Assembly: GCA_025934335.1 (NCBI GenBank)
Contig: JAICYG010000139.1
Location: 1-7,282 of the forward strand
Length of the DNA stretch: 7,282 nt
Reading direction: 5' to 3'
Origin: Thermoleophilia bacterium
Lineage (GTDB): Bacteria > Actinomycetota > Thermoleophilia > Gaiellales > Gaiellaceae
Within the stretch, counting starts at the first letter, position 1. Each line of letters begins with the position of its first letter. The position numbers were made by a program, and so were the translations under genes. A model generated the notes under the pieces. It made no database searches, had not been told where the DNA came from, and saw only the letters and a program-made list of their open reading frames with translations. Below are positions 1 to 4,799 of this stretch, in pieces.

Positions 1-1
1 C

Positions 2-175
2 TACACGCTGACGTCGATGGGCTGCCCGGCGGGGGCGATGATCCAGGAGGACATCGAGCGGGTGCTGCGGCAGATCCCCGGGGTCGAGGACGTGGAGAGC
101 GAGCTGACGTTCGACCCACCGTGGACGCCCGACAAGATGTCGGACGACGCCAAGTTCATCCTCGGCTTCGGCTAG
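2..175 (+). CDS. MIP18/DUF59 family iron-sulfur cluster assembly factor, C-terminal fragment
   Basis: The last 57 residues of a protein whose start lies before the window; the reading frame is open from base 2 to the TAG at 173-175. It begins YTLTSMGCPAGAMIQEDI, the family's conserved Gly-Cys-Pro segment with the single reactive Cys (fragment residue 8). A helix and a PGVEDVE turn follow, then the DPPWTPDKMSDDAK signature near the C-terminus. Known family role: small cytosolic proteins of about 100 residues (SufT/MIP18/PaaD-like) that help assemble or deliver Fe-S clusters, often encoded beside suf genes. PaaD, of phenylacetate degradation, is the closest alternative. It normally carries an extra Cys-rich tail, which is absent here, so a general Fe-S role is preferred. 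Its neighbours upstream are outside the window, so operon membership cannot be judged. Nothing looks broken in the visible part. Confidence 0.88.
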   Translation, partial: YTLTSMGCPAGAMIQEDIERVLRQIPGVEDVESELTFDPPWTPDKMSDDAKFILGFG

Positions 176-323
176 GCCGGACGGCGACTTCGCGGTCCTC
201 GTCGTGACCGCGAGGCTCGGACTCGATCCTTTGCCGCAACTCGCGCAGTAGCTCGCGCATTCCTTCGTCCGGAAACCGGCGCTCCACCCGCTCCAGGAGC
301 GCCAACTTCTCTCCCCGTTCCAC
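156..323 (-). CDS. Small hypothetical protein, 55 aa (tentative)
   Basis: A minus-strand frame starting with GTG (323-321) and ending at TGA (158-156), overlapping the last 20 bases of the MIP18-family gene on the opposite strand. The product starts VERGEKLALLERVERRF and continues with MRELLRELRQRIESE. It is rich in Leu, Glu and Arg in an amphipathic helical pattern, then has a charged, disordered-looking tail. It resembles real protein more than the Arg-rich shadow frames around it. No family is recognised. No good Shine-Dalgarno precedes the GTG. The same frame stays open about 60 bases further upstream without an obvious better start, up to a TGA near 384, so it could also be the remnant of a longer decayed gene. 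Convergent with the preceding gene and divergent from the 79-aa ORF at 426. Confidence 0.3.
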   Translation of the reverse strand: MERGEKLALLERVERRFPDEGMRELLRELRQRIESEPRGHDEDREVAVRPSRSRG

Positions 324-367
324 GTTCCGAAGATGCCCGCCGGCATGACCTCTGGAACGTCCCCGGC

Positions 368-385
368 TTCACTCGAACGAGTGAA
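368..385. repeat. Perfect 8-bp inverted repeat, operator-like
   Basis: TTCACTCG, two bases AA, then CGAGTGAA: a perfect dyad centred between 376 and 377. It lies in the roughly 100-base gap between the two tentative divergent small ORFs (minus start 323, plus start 426), where a dimeric repressor could control both directions. The surroundings are lower in GC than the rest of the window (35 of 60 bases in 361-420), as expected for regulatory DNA. As RNA the 2-base loop is too tight for a good hairpin and there is no T-tract, so a protein-binding site is more likely than a terminator. The regulator is unknown. Confidence 0.4.
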
Positions 386-425
386 CTTTGGTGATGGTTC
401 CCGTCAGGCTGGGCAACACAAAGGC

Positions 426-665
426 ATGAGCGAGTGGCAAAGGCTCGCCGAGTCCCTCGTCGAGCTGGATATCCAGATCGAGGAGCTGGACGGTTGGGCG
501 ACACGGCCCGAGGACCTGAGCAGGCTGAAGGAGCTCGAGGCACTGAGAGGTCGGGTCCGCTTCGCGCTCGCTTCGCGCCACGTGCCTCGCGGTCTGCAGC
601 GGCGCGTTCGGAGCCGCGACGACGACCTGCGAATCGGGCCCGTCGCGAACGACCCGCGCGACTGA
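426..665 (+). CDS. Small hypothetical coiled-coil-like protein, 79 aa
   Basis: The product starts MSEWQRLAESLVELDIQI. Residues 5-50 have regularly spaced Leu, Ile and Val among Glu and Arg (LAESLVELDIQIEEL and LSRLKELEALRGRV), which suggests an amphipathic or coiled-coil hairpin. A basic stretch (RHVPRGLQRRVRSR) and an acidic, Pro-containing tail follow. No family is recognised. Codons mostly end in G or C but less strictly than in the large genes (CAA, ACA, AGA, CGA and GCT occur), consistent with a small, poorly conserved or acquired gene. The same frame extends upstream to ATGs at 333 and 345 and a GTG at 381. ATG 426 is chosen because the upstream residues are low-complexity and would run through the inverted repeat. 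Its Shine-Dalgarno is poor: only AAAGG directly abutting the start. Could be spurious. Confidence 0.42.
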   Translation: MSEWQRLAESLVELDIQIEELDGWATRPEDLSRLKELEALRGRVRFALASRHVPRGLQRRVRSRDDDLRIGPVANDPRD

Positions 666-893
666 GAAACACATTCACCGAGAAAAAATTCACCGAGCCG
701 GTGGCGCTTTCGTCCACTGCTCCCGCGAACCTTGGGCTTCGCCTTGCGGCGCCTCCTACAATTCCCGGGAGCGGCTTCGACCTACTCGCGCTCCGTGCTC
801 GGTGCAAGCGGCAACCTAGAGGTCGGCACAGGCCGTGGCAAGAGTGGCCATGGCGAATCGTCCGCTCTTTGCGCGAAAGGGCTGCGGCAGCTC
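666..893. other. Gene-free, AT-enriched intergenic stretch
   Basis: No frame here gives believable protein on either strand; the open frames are Arg/Ser/Ala-rich shadows. Bases 661-720 are only about 52 percent GC (31 of 60), against 80 percent (48 of 60) at 4741-4800. Contents: an AT-rich patch with a short direct repeat at its left end (673-697), a weak 6-bp inverted repeat (GGAGCG 768-773 with CGCTCC 789-794, 15-base loop, no T-tract), and nothing else I can name. It sits between the stop of the plus-strand 79-aa ORF and the stop of the minus-strand membrane protein. It is therefore a convergent 3' region where terminators would be expected, though I see no classical one. Confidence 0.5.
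673..697. repeat. Direct repeat ATTCACCGAG, two copies, 15-base period
   Basis: ATTCACCGAG at 673-682 and again at 688-697, separated by five A residues. The two perfect 10-base copies flank the most AT-rich run of the window, just after the stop of the 79-aa ORF. A 15-base period is about 1.4 helical turns, so it is not ideal for same-face protein binding. A small tandem duplication or paired protein-binding half-sites are both possible. No function can be assigned. Confidence 0.45.
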
Positions 894-1025
894 TCAGAGC
901 CAGAGGCGGGCGAGCTCGAACGTGCCGACGAGCGCGGCGAGCTGCGCTGCGACGAGCCAGAGCAGGAACGTCCAGAGCGAGAGCTGCCGCCTCGGCTCCG
1001 CGCGCGTCGTCCGAATCCTCAGCAC
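894..1025 (-). CDS. Small single-pass membrane protein, 43 aa
   Basis: A minus-strand frame from GTG (1025-1023) to TGA (896-894). The N-terminus is short and basic (VLRIRTTRAEPRRQ), followed by a clear hydrophobic segment at about residues 16-35 (LSLWTFLLWLVAAQLAALVG) and the ending FELARLWL. The basic flank suggests an N-in membrane helix by the positive-inside rule. All codons but one in and after the membrane segment end in G or C, as in genuine genes here. No family is recognised. Start uncertain: no Shine-Dalgarno precedes the GTG. The frame is open further upstream with sensible residues (DGLDPLYRVR) but no ATG, GTG or TTG before the oxidoreductase region, so an unusual CTG start at DGL is possible. 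It follows the MDR oxidoreductase stop by 43 bases on the same strand and is probably cotranscribed. Function unknown; it could anchor or modulate a redox partner, but that is speculation. Confidence 0.55.
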   Translation of the reverse strand: MLRIRTTRAEPRRQLSLWTFLLWLVAAQLAALVGTFELARLWL

Positions 1026-1068
1026 GCGGACACGATAGAGCGGATCCAGGCCGTCGTGTAACCCGCGC

Positions 1069-2025
1069 TCAGGGGATCGTGAGCACGATCTTCCCGAACT
1101 GCTCGCCGCGCTCGAGCCGCTCGTGGGCGGCGCGCGCCTCGGCGAGCGGGAAGACGGAGTCCACGACGACCGGCGCCTTGCCGGCGGCGATCAGGTCGTA
1201 GGCGCCCCTGAAGTCGGCCGGGGAGCCCATCGTGGAGCCGAGCACCGTGAGCTGCTTCCACCAGATGCGGTGGAGCGCGGCCGGCGGGTTCGGGCCCGTG
1301 GTCGCCCCACAGACGACGACCCGGCCCTCCGGGCGCGCCGCGTCGAGCGTCCGCTTCCACGTCGCCTCGCCGACGTCGTCGACGACGACGTGTGCGCCGC
1401 CGCCCGTCAGCTCCTTCACGGCCGCGACCACGTCGTCGGTCTCGTGGTTGAGCGCGCCGTCGGCGCCGAGCTCGCGGGCGCGGGCAAGCTTCTCGTCGCT
1501 CGACGAAGTGACGATCACGCGCGCGCCGAGCGCCTTCGCGAGGGAGAGCGCAGCCGTCGCGACGCCGCCGCCGATCCCCCACACGAGCACCCACTCGCCC
1601 GGCTGCACTTGCGCGCGCGGCACGAGCATGCGGTAGGCCGTCTCGAAGACGAGCGGGAACGCCGCCGCCTCCTCGAACGTGAGCCCGTCCGGGATCGGGT
1701 GGACGTACTCGCGCGGGATCGCAACCAGCTCCGCGTGCGTCCCGTCCCGCGTCTCGCCGACGATGTGCATCTTCCCGTTCTCGAGGATCGCCGGGTTGAT
1801 CACGACGCGCTCGTCCGTGCCGGCGATCACTCCGGCGCCGTCGGCGCCGAGGACGCGCGGCTTGGGCACGGAGGGGAGGCCCTTCCGCATCCACACGTCG
1901 AGATGGTTCAGCGAGGCCGCGCGCAGCTCGACGAGGACGTCCCCGTCGCCGGGCTCGGGGTCGGGGGCGTCCTCGTAGCGGAGCACCTCCGGCCCGCCGT
2001 CCTCGTGGATCCTGATTGCCTTCAC
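1069..2025 (-). CDS. MDR-family NAD(P)H:quinone oxidoreductase / zinc-type alcohol dehydrogenase-like protein
   Basis: 318 residues, a normal length for quinone-reductase-type medium-chain dehydrogenases/reductases, presumed cytosolic. The GroES-like N-terminal domain (1-125) has the family motifs VLVELRAASLNHLDVWMRKG (30-49) and GADGAGVI (60-67). The Rossmann domain (about 140-265) carries the nucleotide loop WGIGGGVATAAL (149-160), a putative NADP-side SSSDEKL (174-180) and VVVDDVG (213-219). The C-terminal GKIVLTIP ending is typical. GTG at 2025-2023 is chosen because the family begins MKAIRI...; AGGA lies 10 bases upstream and the residues before it are nonsense. Where related dehydrogenases have a Cys-rich structural-zinc lobe, this protein has only NPAILENGKMHIVGE (77-91). 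The catalytic-zinc GHE is GAD, so it is probably zinc-independent and reduces quinones or enones with NAD(P)H; substrate unknown. Divergent from queG; probably cotranscribed with the 43-aa membrane protein. Confidence 0.88.
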   Translation of the reverse strand: MKAIRIHEDGGPEVLRYEDAPDPEPGDGDVLVELRAASLNHLDVWMRKGLPSVPKPRVLGADGAGVIAGTDERVVINPAILENGKMHIVGETRDGTHAELVAIPREYVHPIPDGLTFEEAAAFPLVFETAYRMLVPRAQVQPGEWVLVWGIGGGVATAALSLAKALGARVIVTSSSDEKLARARELGADGALNHETDDVVAAVKELTGGGAHVVVDDVGEATWKRTLDAARPEGRVVVCGATTGPNPPAALHRIWWKQLTVLGSTMGSPADFRGAYDLIAAGKAPVVVDSVFPLAEARAAHERLERGEQFGKIVLTIP

Positions 2026-2042
2026 CGCGGCACAATCCTCGC
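2026..2042. promoter_or_regulatory. 17-bp divergent start-to-start gap (oxidoreductase / queG)
   Basis: Only 17 bases separate the GTG of the minus-strand oxidoreductase from the ATG of queG, so promoter elements must overlap the opposing genes. For queG there is no Shine-Dalgarno before ATG 2043, but CACAAT (2031-2036), a 4-of-6 match to the TATAAT -10 box, sits 6 bases ahead. That is the position expected for a leaderless transcript beginning at the ATG. No convincing -35 is visible. On minus, AGGA (2038-2035) serves the GTG. A weak -10-like TACGAC (2054-2049) inside queG would give a leader of about 17 bases. These assignments are inference from spacing. Confidence 0.35.
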
Positions 2043-3038
2043 ATGCAGGTCGTAGAGCTCCGCCGGTTGGCCGACGAGCTCGGCCTCGACGCGGTCGGTG
2101 TGGCGCGCGCCGAGCCGTACGCGGGCACGGAGCGACACATCGAGGAGCGCCGCGCACGCGGCCTGTTCGCGGGGATGAGGTTCACGACGGCGCGGCCCGA
2201 GCAGTCGTGCCACCCCGAGCGGCTGCTCGAGGGAGCGCGCAGCGTCGTCTCGGCCGCGCTCTGCTACTGGCGGCCGGAGGCGCCGCTCGAGCCGGGCGAG
2301 GGACGGCTCGCCCGCTACACGTGGGACGACGGTTACGCCGAGCTGCGCGAGAAGCTCGACGCGCTCGGCCGCCGCCTCGGCGGCGCGTACCGCGTCCTCG
2401 TCGACGCGAACCAGCACGTCGACCGGGAGGCGGCGGCGCGGAGCGGCGTCGGCTTCTACGGCAAGAACACGATGCTGATCACGCCGCGGCACGGCTCTTG
2501 GGTCGTGCTGGGCACGCTCGTCACGGACGTCGAGCTCGAGCTGACGGCACCTCTCCCCACCGACTGCGGCGCCTGCACGCTCTGCATCGACGCCTGCCCG
2601 ACCGGCGCCATCGACGAGCCGGGGACGCTCGATGCGAACCGCTGCCTCTCCTGGTCGACGCAGGCGCCTGCTCCCATACCGGTCGAGCATCGCGCGGCGC
2701 TCGGCGCCCAGGTCTACGGGTGCGACATCTGCCAGGACGTCTGTCCGTGGAACCGCGGCACCCGCAAGCGGCGGCGCGGGCTGCCGGAAGGTGTGGAACA
2801 CGTCGACCTGGTCGAATGGCTCGAGGCGGACGCGGCCGTCGTCGGCGCCTACGATCGCCTCTACGTGCCGAAGAACGATCCGCGCTGGCTGCGCCGGAAC
2901 GCCGCCGTCGCCCTCGGCAACGTCGGCGGGACGGAGCACGCCGCGCCGCTCGAGCGGGCGGCGGCCGGCGATGACGAGCTCGTTGCGGAGCACGCGCGCT
3001 GGGCGCTCGCGCGGATCGCGGAGCGGCGCGAGCCGTGA
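2043..3038 (+). CDS. queG: Epoxyqueuosine reductase QueG
   Basis: 331 residues. QueG is a cytosolic cobalamin- and [4Fe-4S]-dependent enzyme catalysing the last step of queuosine synthesis, epoxyqueuosine to queuosine in the wobble base of GUN tRNAs. The N-terminal region (1-165) is the cobalamin-binding reductase-like domain, with GMRFTTARPEQ (44-54), LVDANQHVDREAAARSGVG (119-137) and GKNTMLI (140-146). D121 aligns with the proposed catalytic acid of the VDTGP motif of other QueGs. The ANQHVD variant resembles my recollection of actinobacterial members. The double-cluster ferredoxin module follows: C175, C178, C181, C185 in DCGACTLCIDACPTGAI, then C201, and C227, C230, C234 in GCDICQDVCPWN. 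All eight cysteines are present. The C-terminus (about 280-331) is a short HEAT-like repeat pair (WLRRNAAVALGNVGG). ATG 2043 fits family starts better than the upstream in-frame ATG at 2016, which lies within the divergent gene. Overlaps the histidine kinase gene by 4 bases. Confidence 0.95.
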   Translation: MQVVELRRLADELGLDAVGVARAEPYAGTERHIEERRARGLFAGMRFTTARPEQSCHPERLLEGARSVVSAALCYWRPEAPLEPGEGRLARYTWDDGYAELREKLDALGRRLGGAYRVLVDANQHVDREAAARSGVGFYGKNTMLITPRHGSWVVLGTLVTDVELELTAPLPTDCGACTLCIDACPTGAIDEPGTLDANRCLSWSTQAPAPIPVEHRAALGAQVYGCDICQDVCPWNRGTRKRRRGLPEGVEHVDLVEWLEADAAVVGAYDRLYVPKNDPRWLRRNAAVALGNVGGTEHAAPLERAAAGDDELVAEHARWALARIAERREP

Positions 3039-4798
3039 GGGTGCGCAGGACGCTCGAGTGGTGGATCGCGATCGTGCGCCTGGCGGCGGTCGCGTTTGCG
3101 GTGCTCGAGGTCGCGGCGACCGCGAGATACCCCGGTGGCTACCAGCAGGCGGCGTGGATCCTGACCGCCGTCCTCGGCATCGGGGCAGTGGTGCTCTACG
3201 CGCTCGTGCGGCGCGGCGTGACGCCCGCGGTCGAGATCGCCGCGATGGCGTTCGACTTCGCGATCATCTCGGCGTTCGTCGTCCTCTACGCGTTCGAGGC
3301 GGGAACGCCGACCCGGGCGTTGCTCTTTCTCGCGATCGCGCTCGGGGCGAGCCGCTTCGGGCTCTACGGCGGCGTCGGGGTCGCACTCGGCACCGTTCCG
3401 GTCGCCGCGTGGTTCGAGCAGCGACGCAGCGACATCTTCCGCGTCGACTACCGCTGGGACTTCGTCAGCTTCCAGGCGGGTGCGGGCCTTCTGATGGCCC
3501 TGCTCGCGGGCTGGCTCGTGTCACGGCTCGAGGAGGAGCGGGCGACGACGGAGCGTCGGGCCGACGAGGCGGAGTCGCTCCGCGACGAGCTCGGCCGGCG
3601 CGCCGACCTGCTGGAGGCGGCGAACCGCTGCGCCCGCGCGCTCGGCTCGTCGCTCGACATCGACGAGGCGTTCGGCGCCTTCATCCGCGAGCTGCGCGGC
3701 CTTGTCCCGTTCGAGCGGATGGCGATCGTGCTCGCCGAGGACGGCGTCGCGCGGGTGATGGCCGTGTCGGGGGCGAAGGCCGACGAGGTGATGCCGCCGG
3801 GGACACAGCTCGGCCTCGAGCGCAACCTGCTCGCCGAGGTGGTCGAGCGAGGGCAGACGGTCTACCGGCGCGACGTGTCGAGCTTCGAGTACGCCGAGGA
3901 ACCGGAGCTGCTCGCCGTCGGCGTGCGCAGCCGCGTCGTCGCGCCGCTCCTCGCGGGCACGCGCGGGGTCGGCGTCGTCTCCGTCGGCCGTGAGGAGGCG
4001 GACGCGTTCTCCGAGCAGGAGGTCGAGCTCGTCGGCCTGCTGGGCCGGCTCGTCGCGAGCGCGGTGCAGAACATCCGGGCGTACGCGAGCGAGCGGCGCA
4101 CGGTCGAGGAGCTGCGCCGGCTGTCGGAGCTCCGCGCCGACTTCGTCTCGCTCGTCTCGCACGAGCTGCGCAGCCCGATGGCGGCCGTGATCGGAGCGGC
4201 GCGCACGCTGCAGCAGCGCTGGCGGGAGCTGCAGCCCGAGCAGCGCGAGTCGTTCCTGGCCCTGATCGGCGACGAGACCGCCCGCCTCGCCGCGCTGATC
4301 GGCGACGTTCTCGACACGTCTCGGATCGACGCGGGCACGTTCAGCTACCGCTTCGCCGACGTCGACCTCGCGGCGCTCGTGCGCGACACCGTCACGACCG
4401 CGAGCGTGGGTCAGGACGAGGTTCCGCTCGTCGCCGAGGTGCCGGCGTCGGCCCCGTCGATCCGCGGCGACGGCGAACGGCTCCGGCAGGTGCTCGGCAA
4501 CCTGATCGACAACGCGGTCAAGTACTCGCCGGCCGGCGAGCCCGTCGAGGTGCGGCTCGTGCCCGTCGACGGGTCGGTACAGATCTCCGTTCAGGACCGC
4601 GGGCCGGGGATTCACCCGGACGACCAGCAGCTCGTCTTCGAGAAGTTCGGCCGTGTCTCGGGCAGCGTCTCGAAGCCCGGTACCGGCCTCGGCCTCTTCA
4701 TCGCCCGCTCGATCGCAGAGGCGCACGGCGGCACGCTCAGCGTCTCGTCGGCGCCGGGCCGCGGCGCGACCTTCACGCTCCGGCTGCCCGTGGGCTGA
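3035..4798 (+). CDS. Membrane-anchored GAF-domain sensor histidine kinase
   Basis: 587 residues. The N-terminal membrane region has about five or six hydrophobic segments (roughly 9-29, 40-58, 66-88, 93-109, 111-126, 145-163) with no large extracytoplasmic domain. A charged coiled-coil linker (165-195) leads to a GAF-like domain (about 205-345, ending TRGVGVVSVGRE at 309-320 and SEQEVELVGLLGRLVASAVQ). The HisKA dimerisation/phosphoacceptor helix has SHELRSP with H376. The HATPase domain is intact: N box NLIDNAVKYS (489-498), G1 DRGPGI (521-526), F box FEKFGR and G2 GTGLGL (549-554). It should autophosphorylate and pass phosphate to a response regulator; none is encoded in the window. Ligand and target are unknown. 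The GTG start overlaps the queG stop (GTGA), indicating translational coupling, and no other start fits better. It ends one base from the convergent WYL gene stop. Confidence 0.93.
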   Translation: MRVRRTLEWWIAIVRLAAVAFAVLEVAATARYPGGYQQAAWILTAVLGIGAVVLYALVRRGVTPAVEIAAMAFDFAIISAFVVLYAFEAGTPTRALLFLAIALGASRFGLYGGVGVALGTVPVAAWFEQRRSDIFRVDYRWDFVSFQAGAGLLMALLAGWLVSRLEEERATTERRADEAESLRDELGRRADLLEAANRCARALGSSLDIDEAFGAFIRELRGLVPFERMAIVLAEDGVARVMAVSGAKADEVMPPGTQLGLERNLLAEVVERGQTVYRRDVSSFEYAEEPELLAVGVRSRVVAPLLAGTRGVGVVSVGREEADAFSEQEVELVGLLGRLVASAVQNIRAYASERRTVEELRRLSELRADFVSLVSHELRSPMAAVIGAARTLQQRWRELQPEQRESFLALIGDETARLAALIGDVLDTSRIDAGTFSYRFADVDLAALVRDTVTTASVGQDEVPLVAEVPASAPSIRGDGERLRQVLGNLIDNAVKYSPAGEPVEVRLVPVDGSVQISVQDRGPGIHPDDQQLVFEKFGRVSGSVSKPGTGLGLFIARSIAEAHGGTLSVSSAPGRGATFTLRLPVG

Positions 4799-4799
4799 G

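Noticed and set aside
373..388. TCGAAC within the palindrome, similar to half of an actinobacterial LexA box
   Set aside because: The second half-site GTTCGA is not present at the required spacing, and the dyad symmetry is centred elsewhere.
768..794. Possible terminator hairpin GGAGCG/CGCTCC
   Set aside because: Only 6 bp with a 15-base loop and no T-tract in either direction; too weak to call.
666..893. tRNA or other structured RNA in the gene-free stretch
   Set aside because: No T-loop GTTCGANTCC-type element, cloverleaf pairing or convincing long stem could be found on either strand.
172..1201. Long overlapping open frames on both strands (for example 211 aa on minus at 172-807 and 255 aa on plus at 434-1201)
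   Set aside because: Their products are Arg/Ala/Ser-rich with no motif. They are expected shadows in high-GC DNA where stop codons are scarce.
1019..2157. Longer N-terminal extension of the oxidoreductase starting at 2157
   Set aside because: The added 44 residues are Arg/Pro-rich, overlap the opposing queG gene by more than 100 bases, and precede the canonical family start VKAIRI.
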